The notes under the pieces are model-generated. The model was given only the letters and a program-made list of their open reading frames with translations. It was not told the origin of the DNA and searched no databases. This document shows, piece by piece, positions 17,698-25,009 of a DNA stretch of 64,000 nt; position 1 is the first letter of the stretch, and every line of letters starts with the position of its first letter. Source of the DNA: Streptomyces tsukubensis (GTDB taxonomy: Bacteria; Actinomycetota; Actinomycetes; Streptomycetales; Streptomycetaceae). The translations under genes and the position numbers were made by a program. The stretch lies in the NCBI RefSeq assembly GCF_009296025.1, contig NZ_CP045178.1:4030001-4094000 (forward strand), written 5' to 3'.

Positions 17698-18702
17698 TCA
17701 CTCACCGTCGGCCCGCTCCAGCTGGAATATGACGGTGTTCGCGGGCGTGCTGTACACGTGCTGCCGCACGCACTTCCAGCCGGACTCCTCGAAGACCGAT
17801 TCCCATTCCGATCGGGTGGGAATGTACTGGCCCATCAGCGCATGCGCGGTTTCGAATCCCATCGTGAAGAGGGGAAGGTCGGACGTCGCATCGTCGGGGT
17901 GCCTGTGGGTATCGCAGAGCAGGAAGTGCTTCAGGTTGGGGAGCTGCTTGCGGAATTGCCGGAACAGCTCGACGCAATTCTCCCGGGGCCAGAAGTCGTG
18001 CCCCATGAGGAAGGACGCCATCAGCTCCACGTCCGCGAACTCCGGGTAATCGCCCAGCTTCCTGGCGTCTCCCTGGACCAGGGTCACGCGGTCCTGGAGG
18101 CCGTTCTCCGCCACGGCTTTGGTGCCGACCTCGATGGCGCCCGCCGCGATGTCGATGCCCACGCACTTCAGCGAGGGATCACGCTTGGCCAGCTGGATGA
18201 GGCGTTCGCCGCTGCCGCAGCCGAGGTCGGCGGCGACGGAGAAGTCCAGGGTCTCCAGGACCGCGGTGAACGCGGCGTCCATGAAGACGTCGTTGGCGTC
18301 CCGGCAGGCGATGCTGACCGCACTGCTGTCCCGCTGGATGAAGTCGCCCGTGCGGTGCTTCTCGTAGACGACGTCACCCATGCGCTGAAAGAGCGAACCG
18401 TATCCCTTGGTCAGCCACTGGAGGAGTCCCTTGGAGCGGGAGAATTCCTCGAAGGTGGCGCCCCTTGTGACCCGGTCGAAGTCGACCTCGACGACATCGG
18501 CGTAGGAAAGAGCACGCAGGAGGGCTCGCAGCGAGGGCTCGTGCATTTCTTCGTTCTTCGCGTACCAGGGGATGTCGATCTGGTCCGCTTCTGTGAGCGC
18601 CCTGAAGATTCCGACATCCCATGCCGCACTGACCGCCCAAGTGGCGATCGAGGAGTTGAAGATCTGTGCCGATCTGTCGAACGCAATGGTTCCGTCGCTC
18701 AT
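17698..18702 (-). CDS. MppJ-like iron-dependent alpha-keto-acid C-methyltransferase
   Basis: A 334-residue SAM methyltransferase. The SAM loop is DLGCGSGERL (159-168), and an N-terminal helical dimerisation domain precedes it. The stretch LMGHDFWPRENCV (from residue 232) and FETAHALMG (from 283) match, as I recall, the iron-binding parts of mannopeptimycin MppJ. The two histidines here, His235 and His287, are 52 residues apart, the same spacing as the iron histidines of MppJ (243 and 295). MppJ puts a methyl on the beta carbon of phenylpyruvate; relatives do so on indolepyruvate, branched-chain keto acids or 5-guanidino-2-oxopentanoate (MrsA). The product should be a beta-methyl amino acid after transamination by the next gene. 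Confidence 0.87.
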   Translation of the reverse strand: MSDGTIAFDRSAQIFNSSIATWAVSAAWDVGIFRALTEADQIDIPWYAKNEEMHEPSLRALLRALSYADVVEVDFDRVTRGATFEEFSRSKGLLQWLTKGYGSLFQRMGDVVYEKHRTGDFIQRDSSAVSIACRDANDVFMDAAFTAVLETLDFSVAADLGCGSGERLIQLAKRDPSLKCVGIDIAAGAIEVGTKAVAENGLQDRVTLVQGDARKLGDYPEFADVELMASFLMGHDFWPRENCVELFRQFRKQLPNLKHFLLCDTHRHPDDATSDLPLFTMGFETAHALMGQYIPTRSEWESVFEESGWKCVRQHVYSTPANTVIFQLERADGE

Positions 18703-18918
18703 GGAGGGGTGACTCCGTTCCCACGTAGAGATACGCCGTTCCCGATGGACGGCTCGCTTTCTGCGGAGCCCGCGGCAGCCTTTTCCGCGGGACCGTAGCG
18801 GATGCCACTGTTACCGGCGCCAGGGACGGCTGCCACCTTCGTAAGCTGACGCGAACACTGCCGCCGTACTCCGGGGCGGCGAACGGCCCGCCCGACGGCA
18901 GGGCGCGCGCGGGGACGT

Positions 18919-20064
18919 CTACCGCCCGCGCGGCTCGTGGACCGGCGGGGGGCTCGCGGCGGTCGTGCCGGGCGGCGCGGACAGTACGCGGGCACCGGCA
19001 CGGTCGGCGGGCACGGGGCCGATGGTGCTGAGCGTGACGTGTTCCACCGCCATGGGCAGGTTCTCCCGCTCCGCGGTGACCCGGCAGGAGAGGCGGTGTT
19101 GGAGCGCGCGCCAGCGCAGAGTGGCCGGTGGGAGGAGGCAGACGGACACCTCGATGCCGAAGGCGGCGGCGAAGTCGGACAGCGCCTGGCGAAGCGTGGT
19201 CGGGCAGGTGTCGATCGGACCGGCCTCCACCACGACGACCAGGCGGTCGGAGCGGGCGTGCAGGCTGCGGCCTTCCTCGGTCCACCAGTGCTGGACGACG
19301 TTGGCGATCAGGACGGCGCTCGCGGCGCCGTCGAAGGGGACGGTGATCCGCCCGGCGCCACTCGGCGCCCGCCGTCTCAGCGTTCCCCGGCCCTCGCACC
19401 CCTCCGGGCAGTCGGCGCCCTGAGGTGGTCCGAGCGCGCTGTCCGAGGAACGGCGGCCGCCCGGGTCCGGTGCGCACGCGACCGCTTCCGCGCCCCGTTC
19501 CGTACGGACCCGGATCGCCGGGTGTCCCGCGTCGGTGAACTCGCGGACGCGCCGGCTCCCGAGGCTGAGCTGCGCCTCTCGCCAACGCGTGCTGCCCCGG
19601 CGGGTGCTGTCGGCGGAGGGCTGGATCCTGAAGCCCTCGGCGCGGAGCAGCGCGGCCACCGTGTCGGGTCCCACCGGGTGGTCGCGTTCGGTGAGCATGC
19701 GGGCGAGTTCACGCAGGGACAGCGTGGTCCACTCCATCACCGATTGGTGTGCGGCGTCCGGCGCGTACCCCCGCATCAGGGAGAGCAGGGCCGGTACGAG
19801 CCCCGGATCGTGCGCGGTGATCGGTTTGCGTCCCGCTCCCCTGCGGCGGATTCGTCCGGGCGGCAGGGGGGAGCCTGAGAGTTCCCTGACGCCTCGGGAG
19901 ACGGTGGCCTCGGCGACCCGGGCAGCCGAGGCCACGGTGCGGATGCCGCCGTCTCCGAGGCCCTCGGCGACGGCGCCCAGCGCCAGTCTTCGTTGGTGTT
20001 CGTTCAGGTTGGGCAGGAGGCGCATGAGCGCCTTGCCGAGGCGTGCTTCGGTTCCCTCCACCAC
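18919..20064 (-). CDS. ISAzo13-transposase-derived protein with lost catalytic triad
   Basis: About 380 residues. The N-terminal half is clearly ISAzo13-like: LNEHQRRLALG, GGIRTVASAARVAEATVSRG (helix-turn-helix), LPPGRIRRRGAGRKPIT, WTTLSLRELARML and VGPDTVAALLRAEGF. The catalytic half aligns too, but the three acidic residues appear replaced, counted from a possible TTG start at 20082: Arg193 where VDT has Asp, Glu286 where ADAGG has Asp, and Gln328 where KIEHR has Glu. The frame is full-length and uninterrupted, so it looks kept by selection as a DNA-binding protein. The start is uncertain: TTG at 20082, GTG at 20064/20061 just after a TATACA box, or ATG at 20025. Confidence 0.75.
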   Translation of the reverse strand: MVEGTEARLGKALMRLLPNLNEHQRRLALGAVAEGLGDGGIRTVASAARVAEATVSRGVRELSGSPLPPGRIRRRGAGRKPITAHDPGLVPALLSLMRGYAPDAAHQSVMEWTTLSLRELARMLTERDHPVGPDTVAALLRAEGFRIQPSADSTRRGSTRWREAQLSLGSRRVREFTDAGHPAIRVRTERGAEAVACAPDPGGRRSSDSALGPPQGADCPEGCEGRGTLRRRAPSGAGRITVPFDGAASAVLIANVVQHWWTEEGRSLHARSDRLVVVVEAGPIDTCPTTLRQALSDFAAAFGIEVSVCLLPPATLRWRALQHRLSCRVTAERENLPMAVEHVTLSTIGPVPADRAGARVLSAPPGTTAASPPPVHEPRGR

Positions 20065-20072
20065 GGTGAGAA

Positions 20073-20078
20073 TGTATA
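20073..20078 (-). promoter_or_regulatory. -10-like TATACA before the transposase-derived gene
   Basis: On the reverse strand GGTATACATTCTCACC precedes GTGGTGGAGG, giving a good -10 hexamer about 9 bp upstream of the GTG start codons. If it is used, the message would be leaderless or nearly so. No strong -35 hexamer is visible. Confidence 0.35.
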
Positions 20079-20137
20079 CCAAGGGGTTACGGCCCCTGCG
20101 GAGATACGGATACCGAGGACTTCACGCACCCGTGTGA

Positions 20138-20240
20138 GCGGGGGCCACCGGGACCTGTCCCGCGCGGTGCGGGGGCCACCGGGTCCGCTCCCGCGCGGTG
20201 CGGGGGCCACCGGGTCCGCTCCCGCGCGGTGCGGGGGCTG
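20138..20240. repeat. 31-bp tandem repeat, about 3.3 copies
   Basis: Units begin at 20138, 20169, 20200 and 20231 (period exactly 31), built on GCGGGGGCCACCGGGTCCGC then TCCCGCGCGGT. Each unit contains small palindromes (CCCGC-GCGGT-GCGGG and GGTG-CGGGGGC-CACC). The array lies 55-160 bp upstream of the transposase-derived gene and just past the end of the lipoprotein gene. It could be a binding array for the neighbouring DNA-binding protein. Confidence 0.9.
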
Positions 20241-20253
20241 CCCCGCCGAGGTG

Positions 20254-21015
20254 TCACTCCTCGCGGTCGATACGGGCGTTGCCGTTCTGGCTGTGCACCT
20301 TGACGGTCCGTTCGGCGCCCTTGGTGTCGGTCACGGAGGAGTTCGCCTGGCCGTTCTCCGCGGTGATGCCGATCCGGTACCGGTCGCTGCCCGGGGGCAG
20401 GGTGACGTTGGCGTTGCCGTTCACCGTCACCGTGCTGACCTTCCGCGGGGGCTTGGCGAAGACGACCTTCAGGCGGCCGTCGCGGGTCTCAGCCGAGAAC
20501 TCGCCCGAGGCGATCCCGGTGGCCTCCGCGTTGCCGCCCCGCACGGTGAGCCGCGCCTTCCCCGAGGCGCCCTCCACCGTCACCGGGGCGTTGGAGGACT
20601 CGATCTCCTGCTCCTGCGCGAGTCCGGTGGAGCGCACCTTCCCGTTGCTGCTGACGAGGTGCACCGCGATGTTCTTCGGGAGGGTCACCGTGTAGCGGGC
20701 GGCGCAGCTCGTCGAGATGCCGTTGCAGTGGGTCTCCAGGCTCAGGGTGGAACCCGTGAGCGACCACCGCGAGTTGTCGTCGTCGCCCGCCTTGCCCTCC
20801 AGCGTGCGGTTCACCCGTACGGTGTCGCCGTCGTCGGCGGACCGCAGAAGGACGTCGGAGTTGCCCGCCCGGATGGTGAGCTTCTCGCCCTTGTACGTGT
20901 ACGACGTGCTCTCCTTCTTCACGGACGACTCGCCCGTCGGGCCGCACGCGGTCAGGGCCACGCATGCCAGTGCGATACCCGTCGTCCAGGAGAAACCTCG
21001 CGCGTTCTTCGGCAT
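20254..21015 (-). CDS. DUF4097-like secreted lipoprotein
   Basis: 253 residues with a lipoprotein signal peptide ending VALTACG (lipobox, Cys about residue 24). The rest is a series of short beta-strand repeats (LTIRAGNSDVLLRSA, KVRSTGLAQEQEIESSNAPVTVEG, LTVRGGNAEATGI, FSAETRDGRLKV) typical of the DUF4097 right-handed beta fold. It would sit on the outer face of the membrane. It is divergent from the MacB-type ABC transporter at 21310, which suggests shared control and perhaps a role in self-protection. No enzymatic motif is present. Confidence 0.85.
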   Translation of the reverse strand: MPKNARGFSWTTGIALACVALTACGPTGESSVKKESTSYTYKGEKLTIRAGNSDVLLRSADDGDTVRVNRTLEGKAGDDDNSRWSLTGSTLSLETHCNGISTSCAARYTVTLPKNIAVHLVSSNGKVRSTGLAQEQEIESSNAPVTVEGASGKARLTVRGGNAEATGIASGEFSAETRDGRLKVVFAKPPRKVSTVTVNGNANVTLPPGSDRYRIGITAENGQANSSVTDTKGAERTVKVHSQNGNARIDREE

Positions 21016-21309
21016 GTCCGTCCTCTCGTGAGCAGCGGGTCCTGTCTTCCCGGCGCCCGGCGGCGGTGGCTGCGGCGGGTCGGCCCTGCTGTCGGTGACT
21101 GTAGACAGGGCCTGTCCGGCTTATCAAGGAACGCGCTTTTCACGGCAGTTACCTCACCCCGTCCAGGGACCGAGGTGGACTTTGCTCCACCCGGACCGGG
21201 CAGCCAACGCCAGTGCCGCGCGACCCCTCCTGTTGTTTTACTTCGAGAGGCCGGGGTGGATGCCCTCGGGCGTACCCAGCGTGCGTGCACCCTCGGAAAA
21301 AGGAGAAAC
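21016..21309. promoter_or_regulatory. Divergent promoter region between lipoprotein and ABC exporter
   Basis: A 294-bp gap between divergent genes, with no plausible ORF. A perfect 13-bp palindrome, GACAGGGCCTGTC, lies at 21104-21116, preceded by GACTGTA. It is well placed to control both directions. A local AT-rich stretch (TGTTGTTTTACTTCGAG, about 21230-21246) is near the ABC start. No matching regulator family could be named. Confidence 0.45.
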
Positions 21310-22050
21310 GTGATCCAAGCCGCCATCGACCAAGCCGTCACACTGCGCGGGGTCGGCAGACTCTACGGCCGAGGTGACGGCCAGGTTACCGCCCTTCGTG
21401 ATGTCCACTGCTCCTTCATCCGGGGCACCTGCACCGCGGTCATGGGCCCCTCGGGGTCGGGCAAGAGCACCCTGTTGCAGTGTGCCGCGGGTCTGGACCG
21501 GCCGAGCTTCGGGCAGGTGATGATCGGGAACACCGACATCAGCTCGCTCAGCGAGAACGAGCTGACCAAGCTGCGGCGCGAGCAGATCGGTTTCATCTTC
21601 CAGTCCTTCAACCTGATGCCCTCGCTCAACGCCCGCAAGAACGTGGCGCTTCCCATGCGGCTGGCCGGCCACCGCCCGAGCCGGGTCCAGGTGGACCAGG
21701 TGCTCCAGCAGGTGGGCCTGGGCGACCGGGGGAAGCACCGCCCCTCGGAGATGTCCGGCGGTCAGCAGCAGCGAGTCGCCATCGCCCGCGCCCTGATCAG
21801 CCAGCCCGATGTGCTCTTCGCCGACGAGCCGACCGGCGCCCTGGACACCAACACCAGCCGCGAGGTCCTGCAACTGCTGCGCTCGCTGGTCGACAACGCG
21901 GGGCAGACCGTGGTGATGGTCACCCACGACCCGGTGGCCGCCGCCTGGGCCGACAGGGTGATCTTCCTGACGGACGGGGCCCTCTACGGCGAGCTGCTGA
22001 ACCCGACCGTGGAGAGCGTCAGCGAGCAGATGGCCCGGCTGGGTGACTGA
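21310..22050 (+). CDS. ABC transporter ATP-binding protein (MacB/LolD type)
   Basis: 246 residues with complete nucleotide-binding motifs: Walker A GPSGSGKST, signature SGGQQQRVAIARAL, Walker B VLFADEPTGALD and the switch histidine in VMVTHDP. The order and the FIFQSFNLMPSL segment are typical of the LolD/MacB subfamily that partners FtsX-like permeases. The GTG at 21310 follows AGGAG closely and removes an upstream extension that lacks homology. The permease starts 3 bp after its stop, so the two are translationally coupled. Likely peptide export or resistance. Confidence 0.95.
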   Translation: MIQAAIDQAVTLRGVGRLYGRGDGQVTALRDVHCSFIRGTCTAVMGPSGSGKSTLLQCAAGLDRPSFGQVMIGNTDISSLSENELTKLRREQIGFIFQSFNLMPSLNARKNVALPMRLAGHRPSRVQVDQVLQQVGLGDRGKHRPSEMSGGQQQRVAIARALISQPDVLFADEPTGALDTNTSREVLQLLRSLVDNAGQTVVMVTHDPVAAAWADRVIFLTDGALYGELLNPTVESVSEQMARLGD

Positions 22051-22053
22051 CCG

Positions 22054-24720
22054 ATGCTGACGATCGCCGTACAGACACTGCGCACCAGATTCACCCTTTT
22101 CATCGGCACGTTCATCGCCCTCTCCCTGGGTGTCGCGCTGATCGCGGGCACCGGCCAGGTGCTGGACGCCACCCGCAAGCAGTCGGGCGCCCCGGCGCCG
22201 GGGCGGTACGACGCGGCGGACGTGGTGGTCCGCGCCCCGCAGTCCTACTCCGTCACCTTCGGCACCGGCGACGGCGCGTACGAGGAGACTCGTACCGGCA
22301 CCCGCCCGCACCGCCTCGGCGACGCCGACAAGGTCGGCCGGGAAGTGGCCGCGGTGGACGGCGTGGAGAAGGCCGTCGTGGACCGGTCGGTGCCCGCCCG
22401 GCTGCTGAGCGAACCCGACGGGGACACTCTCGCCGAGACCGTGGCGCGGGGCTGGACCAACGCGCCACTGGCCCCGTTCCACCTGGACGAGGGGAAGACC
22501 CCCGCGCGCCCCGGCGAGGCCGTGCTGGGCATCACTCCGGGCGCGGAGCCGGTCGCCCGGGTGGGCGAGAAGCTGACGCTGCTCACCGCCCAAGGGCCCC
22601 AAGAGGTACGGGTGGTCGGTCTCGCCGAGCGCTCCGGTGCCAAGAAGGACGCCGACGGGAGCGGCCTGTCCGCCGTCTTCCTCACCGACAGCGCGGTGAC
22701 GCGGCTGAGCCCGGCCCCGGCCCAGGCCGACGCTGTCGCGGTGGTCGCCAAACCCGGCGTCGACGCGGGGACCCTGGCCAAGCGCATCGGGTCCGCGCTG
22801 TCCGACTCCGGCCTCACGGCGTACACAGGCGGGGCCAAGGACAGCGGAACGGCCGGGGCGAGCAAGGCGGACGCCCTCGGCGAGGTCGCCACCCTGCTCG
22901 CCCTGATGGCGCTGATCGGCTGCTTCGTCTCCGTCTTCGTGGTGTCGGGGACCTTCGCCTTCTCCATCGCCCAGCGCCGCAGGGAACTGGCGCTGCTGCG
23001 GACCGTGGGCGCCACCCCCTCCCAGGTCACCCGGATGGTGGTGGCGGAAGCGGCGGTCCTCGGACTGATCGCCTCCGCCGTGGGCTGCGCACTCGGTGTC
23101 CAGGGCAGCGGCCTCATCGTCTCGGTGCTCAAGCACTACGACATGGCACCGGCCGACATGACGGTCCCGATGTCGGTCCCCGTGCTGGTGATCTGCTTCG
23201 TGCTCGGTCTGGTCGTCGCCCTGCTCGGTGTGTTCGCGGCTTCCCGTCGTGCGGCCAAGGTGCGTCCGGTGGAGACGCTGCGCGAGTCCGACGTGGAGAC
23301 GAAGGTGATGACCACCGGTCGGTGGATCACCGGCGGTCTCTTCCTGGCGCTGTCGGTGTTCCTGATACTCCTGTTGCCCCGCGCGGGCGACGACGGGGCC
23401 GTGGTCATCTCCATGGTGCTGACGGAGATCCTGGTCGTCGCGATGGTGGCCTTCGCCCCCGTGCTCGTCCCGCCGCTGGTACGGGTGGCCGCCTGGCCGC
23501 TGTCCGCGCTGACCCGCTTCACCGGGACCCTGGCGGCGGACAGTGCCCGGTCCGCCGTACGCCGCACGGCCTCCTGCGCGGCGCCGATCCTCGTCACCGT
23601 GGCGGTCGCGGGATCGCTGGTCAGCATGAGCAACGCCACCTCGGCCACCTCGATCAACGACGAGCGTGCCCACCTGCGGGCCGGCGTGGTGGTGCAGGCC
23701 GGTGGCGAGGTGGGCGTCCCGTCCGCCGGAGTACGCGAACTGGCCGGGCTGCCCGGCGTGCGGGAGGCCTCACCCACCCTGGTGACCAGCGGCTTCGTGG
23801 TGGGCTACAACGCCCTGATCCCCAACACGATCGGCGCGGTGGACGCCGGTGAGCTGGCCGACGGCTTCACGTTGGACGCGGCCAAGGGCAGCATGGACGC
23901 GCTCAAGGGCGACACCGTCGCGGTCAGCAGCACCGTCGCCGACCAGGCGGGCTGGAGCGCGGGCGAGGAGGTGACCCTGCGGCTCTCGGACACCACGGCG
24001 ATGAAGCTGAAGGTGGCGGCCGTACTGAAGAGCACCGCGGGACTGCCCGGTGTCCTGCTGCCCAGGGACACCCTGCTGCGGGCGTCGCCGGGGCTCGCCC
24101 CCGATCGCGTCTACCTCTCCCTCGCGGACGGCGCCCGGCAGGACACGGTCGCCCAGGCGGCCGGGAAGGTGGCCGGCCGCTACGGGGCCGAGGCCCTCAG
24201 CCGCGACGCGTGGCTGGACCGCAGCGCCGAGGCGGCCGAGCAGGAGGGCCGCGTCCTGGTCCTCGTCCTGCTGGGCATGGCGCTCTTCTACACCGGGATC
24301 GCCATCGCCAACACGCTCGTGATGGCGGCGGAACAGCGGGCAGGCGGCGTACTGCTGCTGCGCCGGCTGGGAGCCACCGGCGGGCAGGTGGTCCGCAGCG
24401 TCCTGTGGGAGACCCTGACCGTGGTCGTGGTGGGCGGTGTGCTGGGCATCGCGGCGGCCGGGGTGACCGTGCTCGGGATGGCCCGTGCGCTGTCCCAGGC
24501 CTCGGGCGACACCGCCGCGTTCCCCATCCCGTGGGCCGAGATGGGCGGGGTACTCGGCGGCTGCCTGGTGGTGGCGATGATCGCCTCGCTCATCCCCACC
24601 GTGCTGCAACTGCGTTCCTCCCGGCCCCCCAAGCCTCCGGCCTCCGCGGCGACGCGGCCAGGTCCGGGGAACGGAGCGGCTCCGCACCAGGTGGAGCCGC
24701 CCGTGTCAAGCCGCTTCTGA
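22054..24720 (+). CDS. ABC transporter permease (FtsX/MacB family)
   Basis: 888 residues with two FtsX units. The N-terminus has a membrane helix (about 15-38) and then an extracellular domain. Three helices with the cytoplasmic link QRRRELALLRTVGATPSQV lie around residues 285-400. A second repeat follows, with an external domain and a final three-helix bundle (VMAAEQRAGGVLLLRRLGATGGQV, about 755-860). Proteins of this build expel peptides and lipids or sense antimicrobial peptides. Partner of the ATPase immediately upstream; together the likely exporter or self-resistance pump of the cluster. Confidence 0.95.
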   Translation: MLTIAVQTLRTRFTLFIGTFIALSLGVALIAGTGQVLDATRKQSGAPAPGRYDAADVVVRAPQSYSVTFGTGDGAYEETRTGTRPHRLGDADKVGREVAAVDGVEKAVVDRSVPARLLSEPDGDTLAETVARGWTNAPLAPFHLDEGKTPARPGEAVLGITPGAEPVARVGEKLTLLTAQGPQEVRVVGLAERSGAKKDADGSGLSAVFLTDSAVTRLSPAPAQADAVAVVAKPGVDAGTLAKRIGSALSDSGLTAYTGGAKDSGTAGASKADALGEVATLLALMALIGCFVSVFVVSGTFAFSIAQRRRELALLRTVGATPSQVTRMVVAEAAVLGLIASAVGCALGVQGSGLIVSVLKHYDMAPADMTVPMSVPVLVICFVLGLVVALLGVFAASRRAAKVRPVETLRESDVETKVMTTGRWITGGLFLALSVFLILLLPRAGDDGAVVISMVLTEILVVAMVAFAPVLVPPLVRVAAWPLSALTRFTGTLAADSARSAVRRTASCAAPILVTVAVAGSLVSMSNATSATSINDERAHLRAGVVVQAGGEVGVPSAGVRELAGLPGVREASPTLVTSGFVVGYNALIPNTIGAVDAGELADGFTLDAAKGSMDALKGDTVAVSSTVADQAGWSAGEEVTLRLSDTTAMKLKVAAVLKSTAGLPGVLLPRDTLLRASPGLAPDRVYLSLADGARQDTVAQAAGKVAGRYGAEALSRDAWLDRSAEAAEQEGRVLVLVLLGMALFYTGIAIANTLVMAAEQRAGGVLLLRRLGATGGQVVRSVLWETLTVVVVGGVLGIAAAGVTVLGMARALSQASGDTAAFPIPWAEMGGVLGGCLVVAMIASLIPTVLQLRSSRPPKPPASAATRPGPGNGAAPHQVEPPVSSRF

Positions 24721-24748
24721 TCACCGGCACATCCCCCGGCCGGTGATC
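24719..24748 (+). terminator. Terminator overlapping the permease stop codon
   Basis: GATCACCGGC (24719-24728) pairs with GCCGGTGATC (24739-24748), a 10-bp perfect stem whose 5' arm includes the last bases of the stop codon. Confidence 0.75.
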
Positions 24749-24761
24749 TGGGCGGCGTGAT

Positions 24762-24801
24762 CCGGCCCGGTCCTCGTACCTCTGGTACAGGACCGGGCCG
24801 G
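24762..24801 (+). terminator. Second strong hairpin after the ABC genes
   Basis: CCGGCCCGGTCCT (24762-24774) is the exact reverse complement of AGGACCGGGCCGG (24789-24801), and an inner GTAC pair extends the stem. Together with the hairpin 14 bp upstream it should end transcription of the ABC operon. The cyclase gene at 25010 therefore probably has its own promoter in 24802-25009, which I cannot pinpoint. Confidence 0.85.
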
Positions 24802-25009
24802 TCGCACATTTGGCGTCAGCTTCCGAAGGTGGCATGTCCTCCGGCGCTGGGTGAGGGTGAGGGCGAGTCGTGCCGGAGGCGGTGCGGGGGCCGGGGAGCC
24901 TCCACCCGCGACACGGAGTGCATCCGTGCGGCGCGCCGATTCCTTGTCGGGAGCCGGTCGGCGGTGAACGTCGTCGCCGCGGCCTCCCGCCTGCGCGGAG
25001 GGGGACACG

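Noticed and set aside
15136..18702. Enduracididine biosynthesis as in mannopeptimycin
   Set aside because: The hydroxylase and methyltransferase resemble that pathway, but genes like mppP, mppQ and mppR that build the ring are not in the window. They could lie elsewhere, but nothing here supports enduracididine.
18919..20082. Intact insertion sequence
   Set aside because: I found no terminal inverted repeats or target-site duplication, and the catalytic acids of the transposase are replaced. It is treated as a domesticated gene.
13734..20082. TTA codons as a sign of bldA control in the regulatory genes
   Set aside because: A quick scan of the ArsR-like regulator and methyltransferase found no in-frame TTA; a TTA-like string in the methyltransferase is out of frame. 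The scan was by eye and not complete.
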